Assembly: GCA_018622675.1 (NCBI GenBank)
Contig: CP076020.1
Location: 930,001 to 994,000 of the forward strand
Length of the DNA: 64,000 nt
Source: Mycoplasmatota bacterium
Lineage (GTDB): Bacteria; Bacillota_I; Bacilli_A; Izemoplasmatales; Hujiaoplasmataceae
Reading direction: 5' to 3'
Below the pieces are notes generated by a model. That model did no database searches and was not told the origin of the DNA. It saw only the letters and a list, made by a program, of their open reading frames with translations. Position numbers and translations under genes: made by a program. How positions within the stretch are numbered: the first letter of the stretch is position 1; the number at the start of each line of letters is the position of its first letter. Of this stretch, positions 52,101-61,328 are shown piece by piece.

Positions 52101-55100
52101 ATTTTGTTTATTGATTGATATGGTTCATTATAATCCATTTGCCCGCTATCATAATAATAACTATTTATATTATCATTAGCAGATACATATGAATTACTAT
52201 AAGTAGATGCTATATTTATAACATCTGTTTTAACAATTTTGGGTGTTGAATATTTTGTATTATGTCCGCCAGAAATATATAAATTGCCTGTAGAGGAAAG
52301 AAAAGTTGTTAAATGATAGCCTGTTTCTATATCAACAATATCATTTACAAGAACTTGAACAAAATTAGAACGTTCTGTTGTCGACCCATCACCTAATTGT
52401 CCATATCCATTATAACCTTTAGCCCATACCGAACCATCACTTTTAAGAATATATAATGAATCATGAGAAGGATCACTCTCAATTTCTACTAAATCGGCTA
52501 TATTATATGAAAAGTTGAAATATGCCTCAGAATATATGTAGCCACTATTATAAGGAATTTCATAACAATGCAACTCATTATTATGTGTTATAACGTATAG
52601 ATCAGATTTATAGAACGCAAAATCAATTATAGAAGTATTTATTTGTATTAATTTAGGTGATAAAACATCTTGACCCCAATAATATAGATTACCATCACTA
52701 TATAGTGCAAAATAATAACCTTCACGTTTTTGCATTTTAATAACTTTACCTGGTGAATAATTTTCATTAACTGAAAGAATTAATTCAGCCCTTAAGTTAG
52801 TATTTTCTATAGTAGCTCTTAAAGTTGTGACACCTTCAGATACTTTAACCAATTGATTGTTCTCCACATATGCAACTTCAGGATTACTTGATTCCCAAAC
52901 TATATTTTTGTTTGTTGCATCTACTGGTAATATTTTAGGCATAATATTATCATCAGTTGAAGATAAATCTGTTACATAAGTACTTTCTTCAAATGAAATT
53001 GATGTTGCAGGATTAACCACTGAAACCTCAAACTCATCATAGATAGTTTCATCTACAGAACTATATATTTTTATGATTGTTGAACCTACACCTCTTGCTT
53101 CAATATCTCCATATTGATTTACTGTAGCAATCGTTTCATCTAAACTTTCATATCTAACTTCTTTTTGAGTAGAATTCATTGGATAATATTCAACATTTAT
53201 ATTAGATGTTGAACCAACTTCTAGTTGGTAATTGCTTAAATTAGCATCTATCGATTCAAGTTGAATTTTTTCAACCACATTCACTTCAAAAGCTGCTTGT
53301 TTATTATAATCATTAGAATAAATATAAATTTTAGCACTACCATAAGATACTGGTTGAATCAAACCTGTATCTGACACTGTTGCAACACCCTCATCATCAC
53401 TTAAATATATTAAATCATCTTTATTTGCTGTAGAAGGATTTACACTTGCATTAATTTGATAATTACTTTCCATATCAATCTCAGTTGATAATTCATTTAA
53501 AGTAATCCCACTTATATATATTGCGTTGGGGATTTCTATAATTGCATTATCCCCCCCAAAAGTTGTATTCGAGAAATTATCCATAAAAGATACAAATCCT
53601 TGATAATTATAGTATTCACTATCTGATTTATTCAAATTAATATAATCACCTACAACAGACCCATCTAACCAGTTATACGAACCATCTGAATTCATAATTA
53701 GACCAGTAAAATACGAATCGGGATTATAGTAGTCAATAAAAATATTATTCCTTAAATAATTATACTCCTCTTCGGTTTCTATCATAAGAAGGTGGCCATT
53801 AAATTGTTCTGCAAATCTTTGAATAGATTCTAAATGACTGGAACGGGTATTTTTTAGAACAATATAAGTCTTACCAGTATCTTCGTTATAAAAAACATTT
53901 TGAGTATTTATTTTTGAAAGATAAGATAAAGAAATATTACTACTCAAATTAACGTTATAATCATTTGAATTATTTTTTAAAAAAACATTTTCTTTGAATA
54001 AGTAGCCACTTTCAATTTCAACATTTGAATTAACAAATATTGAATTTATAACATTTCCGCGAATCCTTACTTCATAATAATAATGTCTTTCAGAAGTACC
54101 TAATCCATAAAAAATCGAATTTTGGAAATAATCAACAAAAACTTCCGAACCGCTATAACTTTCATCCACATTTCCACTGCTTAAATATCTAAAATATAAT
54201 GGTCCTAAGTAATTTTGTTTAAACACCACTCTATTAGTTTCAGTTATATTTAAATAGGAATTTGTAATTTCAGTATTATTTAAAGATACATAACCCTTAT
54301 TACTTTCATATATCTCAACTCTATACCTAGACATTAAATCACTTGGAAATAATTCAACTGGATTGTCAGTTGTTCCTTGAGTGATAAATTGTCCTTCTAC
54401 TTTTAAATAAGTAATGGCTGTATCAGCGTATGGACTTTCAGGATCGTCTGTCCAGAACTGTATCTTAGTACCTGGCTCTACTGTGACAGTAGCACCTTCT
54501 TTAATAATTGTTGCATTAGGAATTATATAATAATTATCACTTGTTAAAGTCATATCTTCTTCTATAACATTAGGTAATATAAGTCCATTTCTCACGGTTA
54601 ATTCTATAGATGTATTTGGTGGGAAATGATAAGTATTAGTATCATTTTCATCCAAAGCATTATTCATTGTCGCATGAAGATTTATTCTGATAATATAATC
54701 ATTTGGTGTATTTTCATCGATTTTAACTCTAAATGGGTTTTCTGCGCCTACAACAAATTGATCATCTCTTAACAACATGTCCTTGGTTGAATAAGTTCCA
54801 ACACCACCAAAATCAATATCGTTGGTTAAGAATGAAACATATGGATTTTCAACACCACCGGCTGATATCGCATCAATTGAAACAACAGTATTTTCACTCA
54901 TACCCCATCTATTTTTTAAGATTAAACCTATATCAATGGTTTCACCAGCATCAATAATTCCATCACCATTGTTTTCACTTGCTATATCTTCATCATCAAA
55001 AATGTAATAATCAAACAAAGAAACATCTGGCTTAGGCATTTTTGATAAGGCTAAAAAAGCATCCGCAATCATTGGAACATTATGCACACCATGAATATTT

Positions 55101-56557
55101 GGGTTTAAACATGTTGCTTGAGTTTCTGAAGTGGCTGCTAATTGTCCCATAATAAATTTATTAGGATACATATCTCTATCACTATATGCACTTCTTATTA
55201 ATGCAGCCATACCAGACACAATTGGTGCAGCCATACTGGTTCCACTCCACTTGGCATAGTTATCATTTGGCAATGTAGACATCATTGCTTCACCTGGTGC
55301 ATAGACTTCGTATTCAACTTTATTATAAAGGAAAGAATCATAATTAGTAAAAACTGATTCTCGTCCTGATACATCAACACTCATAACACCTAATACATAT
55401 GAATAAGCTGCCGGATAATTAGGAATAGCAAAAAAACCTTGATTTGGAGCCCCATTATTTCCTGCAGATGCGACTAATACACTTCTTGTATAAGCCGTTC
55501 TTAATGCATCTTGAACAGCAATACTCATTCCAGTTCCACCAAAACTCATATTAATTACATCAGCACCATTATCATATGCATAAAGAATGGCTTCAGCAAT
55601 ATCAGCTTGGGTGAAATATCCACTCGCTTGTCCCGCTTTAATGGCCATTATTTTAGAATTATAGGCGACACCTACAATACCTTCTTTATTATCAGCCGCT
55701 GCAATTAAGCCAGCCACATGGGTCCCATGACCATGATCATCCATTGGATCACCTGTATGGAATCTATCATCACTGACAACATTCACACCATGAACATCAT
55801 CAATATAACCATTTTCATCATCATCAATGCCATTTCCAGGTATTTCACCATTATTGACCCACATATTTTGCGCTAAATCAATATGGTTATAATCAACACC
55901 TGTATCTATGACAGCCACGACTACCGAAGAAGATCCACCGGCCTGATAACCATTTTCATCTAGCCAAGTCCAAGCTTCAGGAATACCATAATTTTCTAAG
56001 TACCATTGATCATCTAAAAAAGGATTATCTGATAACTCAGGGTAATCAACGATTTCTTCAGTTTCATAAATATAATTATAATCAGCTATTAAAACCTCAT
56101 TTAATGTTCTAACAGTAGACATCACATTTTTAATATCTAAATCTGATTTTATGGTTGCTTCATACCACTGACCATCAACCATGCTTGTTGTTAGTCTTAA
56201 ATCATCAATACCTGATGTTTTCAGGTTTCTAGATATTTCACCATCAAAATCATTTGAAAACTTAATGAGCATGGTCCTATCATCAAATAAAACCTCACCA
56301 CTTTCAAAGGCTTCTTTATAGGCAATATCATAAGGCACTAATAAGTTACCCTCAGAATCAAAGTGTTGATCATCTTCTACCTCATAATCAATGTTTTCAT
56401 TGATTTCTTCGATTTTTGCTTCCTCTTCTTCATTTGTAATTGCATGACTTTCATTTGAATCAACCACTGTCTCATTCAAACTACAAGCAGCAATACCAAT
56501 TAAAAGTAAAAGCAACATAAAACTAATAATAAATCGTTTAGTAATAATCTTTTTCAT
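49115..56557 (-). CDS. Giant subtilase lipoprotein with lectin-like, Big_2, RCC1, Big_5-like and dockerin domains
   Basis: I place the start at the ATG at 56557 (2480 residues): AAGG lies 8 bases before it and a lipoprotein signal follows (MKKIITKRFIISFMLLLLLI, lipobox IAAC). A propeptide-like region (about 55-170) precedes the S8 domain (about 200-510) with all catalytic parts: Asp in VIDTGVDYNH (near 214), His in DDHGHGTHVAG (near 278), Asn in ASAGNNG, Ser in SGTSMAAP (near 438). Then come beta-helix-like repeats; a C-type-lectin-like domain (about 895-1010; FNGHLLMIETEEEY, YNWLDGSVVGDY); three Big_2 domains; an RCC1-type propeller (about 1270-1575; GYNGYGQLGDGS); four Big_5-like domains; an FN3-like domain (about 2215-2300); and a type I dockerin (about 2415-2476; GDVNGDDTITVLDAL, DLDEDGVLEAWEAL). 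An active surface protease able to dock to cohesins. Confidence 0.92.
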   Translation of the reverse strand: MKKIITKRFIISFMLLLLLIGIAACSLNETVVDSNESHAITNEEEEAKIEEINENIDYEVEDDQHFDSEGNLLVPYDIAYKEAFESGEVLFDDRTMLIKFSNDFDGEISRNLKTSGIDDLRLTTSMVDGQWYEATIKSDLDIKNVMSTVRTLNEVLIADYNYIYETEEIVDYPELSDNPFLDDQWYLENYGIPEAWTWLDENGYQAGGSSSVVVAVIDTGVDYNHIDLAQNMWVNNGEIPGNGIDDDENGYIDDVHGVNVVSDDRFHTGDPMDDHGHGTHVAGLIAAADNKEGIVGVAYNSKIMAIKAGQASGYFTQADIAEAILYAYDNGADVINMSFGGTGMSIAVQDALRTAYTRSVLVASAGNNGAPNQGFFAIPNYPAAYSYVLGVMSVDVSGRESVFTNYDSFLYNKVEYEVYAPGEAMMSTLPNDNYAKWSGTSMAAPIVSGMAALIRSAYSDRDMYPNKFIMGQLAATSETQATCLNPNIHGVHNVPMIADAFLALSKMPKPDVSLFDYYIFDDEDIASENNGDGIIDAGETIDIGLILKNRWGMSENTVVSIDAISAGGVENPYVSFLTNDIDFGGVGTYSTKDMLLRDDQFVVGAENPFRVKIDENTPNDYIIRINLHATMNNALDENDTNTYHFPPNTSIELTVRNGLILPNVIEEDMTLTSDNYYIIPNATIIKEGATVTVEPGTKIQFWTDDPESPYADTAITYLKVEGQFITQGTTDNPVELFPSDLMSRYRVEIYESNKGYVSLNNTEITNSYLNITETNRVVFKQNYLGPLYFRYLSSGNVDESYSGSEVFVDYFQNSIFYGLGTSERHYYYEVRIRGNVINSIFVNSNVEIESGYLFKENVFLKNNSNDYNVNLSSNISLSYLSKINTQNVFYNEDTGKTYIVLKNTRSSHLESIQRFAEQFNGHLLMIETEEEYNYLRNNIFIDYYNPDSYFTGLIMNSDGSYNWLDGSVVGDYINLNKSDSEYYNYQGFVSFMDNFSNTTFGGDNAIIEIPNAIYISGITLNELSTEIDMESNYQINASVNPSTANKDDLIYLSDDEGVATVSDTGLIQPVSYGSAKIYIYSNDYNKQAAFEVNVVEKIQLESIDANLSNYQLEVGSTSNINVEYYPMNSTQKEVRYESLDETIATVNQYGDIEARGVGSTIIKIYSSVDETIYDEFEVSVVNPATSISFEESTYVTDLSSTDDNIMPKILPVDATNKNIVWESSNPEVAYVENNQLVKVSEGVTTLRATIENTNLRAELILSVNENYSPGKVIKMQKREGYYFALYSDGNLYYWGQDVLSPKLIQINTSIIDFAFYKSDLYVITHNNELHCYEIPYNSGYIYSEAYFNFSYNIADLVEIESDPSHDSLYILKSDGSVWAKGYNGYGQLGDGSTTERSNFVQVLVNDIVDIETGYHLTTFLSSTGNLYISGGHNTKYSTPKIVKTDVINIASTYSNSYVSANDNINSYYYDSGQMDYNEPYQSINKINDSQLHFYHQNSIYITNGLVFVKGSNSSGYFGIGEDSNIEGYYSDFQQMLKVENAEDIFIFSGNIFVQTSDNKFYGSGRNTSHELANFTTDTGYVPNQIFFGLVGNDGGFIVENINISEQILYDDEIVIDFNEALLASEAYSNITVKDSANQTLAINKNVDLDEFKLSLYSDWIIGETYTLTIPANALTTKFMVENEALTYSFTYMGEQTPIDFISSSITDGHQFTKQEIDIALDYTYAREGNLFTNIEVQDDLGNVVSGINFELIENSLLINGVLDYDDYKLVIPAGALIDNMDGMNTLLEINFSVEQTLEVVDNTHQDGSIRKFTDEDIVISFNQANESTNFNGITLYDALDQVVPTTVTLTDNILTINPDNILNENTHYYLVIPEDAVIDNLGNINEVMTFNFSTYTPIELMRSSINDLETNVNPNQTIRFFYNYAEKGTEFANISVYDSDNEIVEAIVELIDNVLYVTPLGQENKTYTIDIPSAALKDELGVINQSTQLTYSTIIEEERFFYTTEYIDNQLDLYVEDGLYTQFYNNAILNNFNDTDVENWLRFVAREGSYSESNYESIGLGHNYWGTTNIEMINKQILDFDDYQSLYDINEGLILQTAPDTAFPFVTDVTIINSSGEEVTVVGNEAIQVIVEFNRDMDMTTPLDVRFGSSQPYAEYKIEGSYESPRKWVGIYTLTTTIENGNQYFSIDNGHVEGDSWFALQPDLARFMFEIDTTSAQAMIMQGVAEEAGITLTWDQDDFDTLAGYNVYRSTSEDGFYRRLNDHVLPADVKTFFDDTVEPGVVYYYNFTVVKTDLTESLPSGKIVIQSLDTMAPNIYHTPIYQAYTNSNLVVTASITDNLMITEATLYYRFVGETNWRSVKMTNNNDRYSAVISAEYLTLDGLEYYIQATDGVTDTYKGTDTEPYSIVVKQAIDANAFGDVNGDDTITVLDALMVLQAINDRLNLSSEEFLRADLDEDGVLEAWEALRILQYVSGKVTTIK

Positions 56558-56582
56558 AATTTCATCCTTCCTATTCATAACT

Positions 56583-57299
56583 TTACTCTGGGATGATGAC
56601 TTGGGCATCATCATAATATGGCGTAAAAATAATTTCTGTCCTAGTGATATCTTGTTGGTAAGTTAAAGAAATTTCTTCTAAATTATCATTATCTTGATTG
56701 ACAATAACAGTAATTTCTAAATCTGAAATATTGGTTTGATCGGTTGTTAAGATATCATCAATGTATTGTGTATCAATCATTCCTGTTAAAATATATTGAT
56801 CATCAACTACTTCAACGGAATAAGTTGAGAAATACTCTTCAAGTAATTGATTTAATGGTAAAGAAAAATCCAAGTAAGCTTCCATGGTAATATCTTGCCA
56901 AATCAGATTGTTTTCTTCATTATACTCACCAATTTGATTATTATAAAAATAATTTACAGATTCAAACTCATCATGTGTCTTATCAAGATTAAACTCAGCT
57001 AATCTTAATGAAGTATACTCAGTATATATTTTAGCAGTCTCATCTATCCATTCTATTCTTTGTTCTATCTCATCTTGATTAGTTATAATATCTTCTACGG
57101 TTTGTTTTGAAGAATAATCAAATCCATTGGTATTAGAAAAATCATAATTATCAAGTATATTGATTATAAAAGCAAATTCTGTAATTTCAGTTGGAATCGT
57201 TGTTTGATCTTCAGTTGATTGATTCGCCCTGAAATTTTCACATCCAACCAGGAGCAATAACATTAAACTGGAAAAAATAATTAAAAATAGTTTTTTCAT
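56583..57299 (-). CDS. Small lipoprotein, unknown function
   Basis: 238 residues with a lipoprotein signal (MKKLFLIIFSSLMLLLLVGC, lipobox LVGC) and a Thr-rich linker, then an alpha/beta domain rich in acidic residues that I do not recognise. Its ATG overlaps the stop of the cohesin protein gene as ATGA, with AAAGGAG 8 bases before, and the subtilase gene begins 25 bases after its stop. Tight coupling between a cohesin scaffold and a dockerin protease suggests an accessory role in their assembly; this is inference. Confidence 0.75.
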   Translation of the reverse strand: MKKLFLIIFSSLMLLLLVGCENFRANQSTEDQTTIPTEITEFAFIINILDNYDFSNTNGFDYSSKQTVEDIITNQDEIEQRIEWIDETAKIYTEYTSLRLAEFNLDKTHDEFESVNYFYNNQIGEYNEENNLIWQDITMEAYLDFSLPLNQLLEEYFSTYSVEVVDDQYILTGMIDTQYIDDILTTDQTNISDLEITVIVNQDNDNLEEISLTYQQDITRTEIIFTPYYDDAQVIIPE

Positions 57300-60200
57300 T
57301 GTTTAAATCTCCTTTCAATTAATGCTTTTTCAAATAATAACAATGGCACCAAGACATAACTTGAATATAAATTTTCATTGATATCCTCAATCACATGATA
57401 TTCAGCATTGATTGCTTGAACATAAGCATTATATTCATCAATTAAACTTTGTATCTCATCATTAGCGTTTACTTGATCTTCATCACTGAGTAAAATCATT
57501 TCATTCATGCTTTCAATGATAATATCTCGAATCTCCAGTGATGGACTCAGTGATTTTCCTTGGTTTATGTTTATCATAAATGTATCCCAACTTAAATAAG
57601 TTTTAAGTTCTACCTCAATGACATTACTCATCTTATAATTATCAGATTCCTCTAAATAAATACTTATACTATAGTCAGTTTTTTCATTTAAATCAATAAT
57701 ATGATGACTATTATTAAAATTAGACCCATCAAGAGAATAGTTGATTAAATCTTGATGACTAAAATGCTCAATAACAATTTGATTATGTCCGATTATAAAG
57801 TCAAAATCCGTCTTTTCTATGATCATATCTGCTTTATGAATAATCAGTGTTTCACTAAGTTCAAGGTCATTGTAGTTAGGGTGAGATATAATAACTGAGA
57901 CTTGATATTCGCCAGCTTCACTATATGCGAATGTATCTTCACTTACAATCTCAACTTCATCACCATATTGTGTTAAATGACTTGTCAAAGAAAATGATTT
58001 TTCTTGACCATCATAAATATATTCTCCACCATTTAAATCAATGCCCTCTATATTAGCCTTAGTAATGGTTAGGCTTGCTAGCATATTTTCAACTGGATTG
58101 TAATTATCATCTACTTCAAATTTAACAATGGCTGATGTTGTTCCAACATCTCTTAGAGTGTTATTGACATAAATGACTTCTTGAATACCATCAGGCAAAT
58201 CACCTTCTATTAATAGAGTCTTCTCTTCACCATCATATGTATAAGTTTGATCTATAAAACTTAAAGATGATATATCTATGTCTTCACCCACTATGGTATA
58301 TGTACCATTTTCTAAAGTAATATCATAATTTGGGTTAGATGCTTCTATTGTAATAGTATAAGTTCCTGCGGCTTGTCCAGTTTCTTTGCTTAAACTAATA
58401 TTTAACTCATCGCTATTATAAATACTACCGTCTATGGTATAGGTTAATGGTTCAAGCGCTTGACCATAGGCAGATGATTGATCATCTGCAGTAATTGTTA
58501 TTGGTGCCTTCGTAATGGTTAAAGTCGCTCGTAACTCTAAATCATTGTATTTTGTTTTAGAAATTATAGCGGTTAAAGCATAAGTTCCAGCTGCTTGATA
58601 ACCTTCTGTATAATTATATTCAACACTAGCACCTTCTGGTATATTAAGGGCTTCTATTAAATATAGATTACCATCATAGGTCACTACTTTATCATTAAAT
58701 TCAACCCCAGTGATTGTTCCAGGTATAATGGTTAGGGTCGCTTCTTTATTTTCTATTTCATTATAGTTTTCATTATTACTTGTAAATACTGCAGTGATGG
58801 TATATGTTCCTAGTTCAGTTTGTCCATTATTTAAATAAGAAACACTGACATCTTCGGGTAATTCGCCTTCTATGTAAAGACTTTTAGAAGTGCCATCATA
58901 TTCAATTTCTTTATCTTCAAAACTTATCCCACTTAAATCATATGTTGCTTTTTCAATGGTGTAAGTTCCATTTTCTAAAGTAATATCATAATTTTTATGG
59001 CTTGCACTGACAATAATCTGATATGTCTTTGCATCTAAACCAACTTCTTTTTCTAATGTCACGTTGATTTGATCTTCATAAAATATATCACCAGTCACTG
59101 TATAGGTTAAATCATTCAATGGTTCACCATAAACACTTGTTTGATTGTCAGCAGTGATTATTAAAGGTGCCTTTGTAATGGTTAAAGTTGAATTTGAAAT
59201 TGTCGCATGATAATTATTGTTTCCAACACTGGCTTCTAATACATGAGTTCCAACGCCTAAACCATCACTTGTAACATAAACGATGTTTAAATCATCACCA
59301 TCTATTAAACCAGTCACACTGTAGTCTGTCGTTAGGTCTTGACCATAGACAAGTTCATTATCATTTAATGTTATGTCTATTGCTTTTGGGTTAATGGTTA
59401 ATTGAGCACTTAATGTTTCTTGATAAACATCATCCAAATATATATCAGCCTCTACTTGATAAGTGCCGGCATTAGTTTTATTGTTATTATCATACTCTAC
59501 ACGAACACCATTAAATGTGCCTTCAACAGCTAACCATTTAAAGAGACCATCGTAAACAAAGCTTTGATCTTGAAAACTTAAGACTTCTGTATTTAAAGTA
59601 TAAACTGCTTGATATACTTCTAAATCGCTTGTTGAAGAAATGGTTTCCCAGTGAGAAAAACTGGTTCCTTGTCTTTGTGGATTATCAGGAACACTTACTT
59701 CACCTAATTTAGGGACACTTTTTTCTAATATTAGCGATTCATCATAATCTAAATACTTAACAGTTTTATACTCACCTAAATATATGCTTGATGATTTATA
59801 ATCTAAGTCAATTTCATTAAAATTTTCATCAACCAGTCCACTGGCTGAAATAGAAACACTTAAATTTGTATCCTCACTTATATTAATGGCTTTAAATGTG
59901 ATGGTTAAGAAAGTTTCTTCTAATGATAAACCATTTTCATTAATATATGAAAATTGAATAGTTCCATTAGAATATTCTGGGTTATAAAATAAATATCCAC
60001 CGTTGTTGGTAATATTGCCTCCTTCAGTAATGCTAATCACTTCTAAAAGTGATTGATCATAATGGATTAAAAAATCACCAGCCGCCAAATGAGAGTTGGC
60101 TTCAATTAAAACATCGACACTAAATTGATTATCTATATTACCTTTATAATCACTTATATATATATCGGGGTTATCTTGAATAACTTCTTCTTTGATTGTT

Positions 60201-61090
60201 ATTACTTCTTTACTTGTTTCATTGGCTTTATATGGTTCTAAATTATCATTGTATAGGTTTCTAGGCACCAAGGAAATTTGGCTTTTAGAATCAACATTAG
60301 ATATAACTTCAAATTCAATGATAAATAAGTCATTATTATAAATACCTTCTAAAGAAGCATAAGATATATCTATATAGCCCAATTGATCAGTGTTATAAGA
60401 AACAATAACATCTTGATTTGATAATTGGTTTGAGGGTGTTATTTGTTTAACTTCAAACAAATCTTGATCATAATATATTTGAAAGTTTCCAGCAGCCAAA
60501 CCATTTAAATTATATGAATAAAAATAGTAATTAAATGTATCACCAATTTTTAGGTAATTATTAGATACTTGATCATACATATAAATTGATTCAATTTCTT
60601 CAACTCTTGTTTCAACACTAATCAATCCATTCCCGCCTTTAATCTCTAAAGGATTTAGTTGAGAATCATAAGCCTCGCCTATTGCTAAATCTAATAAGTG
60701 ATTGTCAATAGTAACATCACTCGTTGATGTAAAGTACAGTCTCACAATGTCCCCAGTATAACTAACTCCTTCTAAAGCGGTGATTGATACATTAATTACA
60801 CCTTCTGTGTCTGTATTGACCACAACATTTGCATCATTTAAAACACTATATAAATTTGAATCATAAAAACTAAAAAAAGAACCATCATAATGTATATCAA
60901 AAGATAGTCCAGATAAATCTGTTGCATTATTAAGTTTGACTAAAATACTTCCAGATTGCCCTGGAGTAATGGTTGTTGAAGATATATCAATAGTTGTAGG
61001 AAAAGCTTCTTCCCTAGCGTTAATATTTGTAATTGAAACACAAAAAAATAACAAGATTATCAAACTAATCTTCTTTATAGATTTATCCAT
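57296..61090 (-). CDS. Secreted scaffold-like protein with three cohesin-like domains and MBG repeats
   Basis: I place the start at the ATG at 61090 (1264 residues): AGGTGG precedes it and a signal peptide follows (MDKSIKKISLIILLFFCVSI, about 1-25). Three cohesin-like domains lie at about 30-150, 165-290 and 305-430, each with a match to the cohesin core: LSGLSFDIHYDGSFFSF, LAAGNFQIYYDQDLFEV and LAAGDFLIHYDQSLLEV. A Listeria-Bacteroides-type repeat follows (about 430-490), then about ten MBG-type domains to about 1150 (ITADNQTSVYGEPLNDLTYT and similar). The C-terminus is helical with only a weak hydrophobic stretch (YVLVPLLLF), so anchoring is unclear. It heads the operon that also encodes the dockerin-bearing subtilase. 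Promoter at 61134-61162. Confidence 0.85.
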   Translation of the reverse strand: MDKSIKKISLIILLFFCVSITNINAREEAFPTTIDISSTTITPGQSGSILVKLNNATDLSGLSFDIHYDGSFFSFYDSNLYSVLNDANVVVNTDTEGVINVSITALEGVSYTGDIVRLYFTSTSDVTIDNHLLDLAIGEAYDSQLNPLEIKGGNGLISVETRVEEIESIYMYDQVSNNYLKIGDTFNYYFYSYNLNGLAAGNFQIYYDQDLFEVKQITPSNQLSNQDVIVSYNTDQLGYIDISYASLEGIYNNDLFIIEFEVISNVDSKSQISLVPRNLYNDNLEPYKANETSKEVITIKEEVIQDNPDIYISDYKGNIDNQFSVDVLIEANSHLAAGDFLIHYDQSLLEVISITEGGNITNNGGYLFYNPEYSNGTIQFSYINENGLSLEETFLTITFKAINISEDTNLSVSISASGLVDENFNEIDLDYKSSSIYLGEYKTVKYLDYDESLILEKSVPKLGEVSVPDNPQRQGTSFSHWETISSTSDLEVYQAVYTLNTEVLSFQDQSFVYDGLFKWLAVEGTFNGVRVEYDNNNKTNAGTYQVEADIYLDDVYQETLSAQLTINPKAIDITLNDNELVYGQDLTTDYSVTGLIDGDDLNIVYVTSDGLGVGTHVLEASVGNNNYHATISNSTLTITKAPLIITADNQTSVYGEPLNDLTYTVTGDIFYEDQINVTLEKEVGLDAKTYQIIVSASHKNYDITLENGTYTIEKATYDLSGISFEDKEIEYDGTSKSLYIEGELPEDVSVSYLNNGQTELGTYTITAVFTSNNENYNEIENKEATLTIIPGTITGVEFNDKVVTYDGNLYLIEALNIPEGASVEYNYTEGYQAAGTYALTAIISKTKYNDLELRATLTITKAPITITADDQSSAYGQALEPLTYTIDGSIYNSDELNISLSKETGQAAGTYTITIEASNPNYDITLENGTYTIVGEDIDISSLSFIDQTYTYDGEEKTLLIEGDLPDGIQEVIYVNNTLRDVGTTSAIVKFEVDDNYNPVENMLASLTITKANIEGIDLNGGEYIYDGQEKSFSLTSHLTQYGDEVEIVSEDTFAYSEAGEYQVSVIISHPNYNDLELSETLIIHKADMIIEKTDFDFIIGHNQIVIEHFSHQDLINYSLDGSNFNNSHHIIDLNEKTDYSISIYLEESDNYKMSNVIEVELKTYLSWDTFMININQGKSLSPSLEIRDIIIESMNEMILLSDEDQVNANDEIQSLIDEYNAYVQAINAEYHVIEDINENLYSSYVLVPLLLFEKALIERRFKQ

Positions 61091-61133
61091 ATAATTGACC
61101 CCACCTAAAAAGTATTTATTCATAATTATATTC

Positions 61134-61162
61134 ATTATAACAAAAGAAAAAATCACTGTATA
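61134..61162 (-). promoter_or_regulatory. Promoter TATACA-N17-TATAAT of the cohesin/subtilase operon
   Basis: Minus strand: TATACA (61157-61162), 17-base spacer ending TTTTGT, TATAAT (61134-61139), extended -10. Confidence 0.65.
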
Positions 61163-61289
61163 CAACCTAGGCAAAATTCATCCAAAATATTTTAGATTTT
61201 TCATTTTATTGAATAAAAGATGCTAGAACAATTTTAATGAATAAATACTTCTATGCCTTTATTGTTATATTAAAAACCTTTTATAGAAA

Positions 61290-61317
61290 AGAATCTAACT
61301 TAAATATGTTAGATTCT
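61290..61317 (-). terminator. Rho-independent terminator
   Basis: Stem AGAATCTAAC (61290-61299) with GTTAGATTCT (61308-61317), 8-base loop, T-rich run on the minus strand. It ends the 501-codon-region lipoprotein gene. Confidence 0.8.
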
Positions 61318-61328
61318 ATCATTATAAT

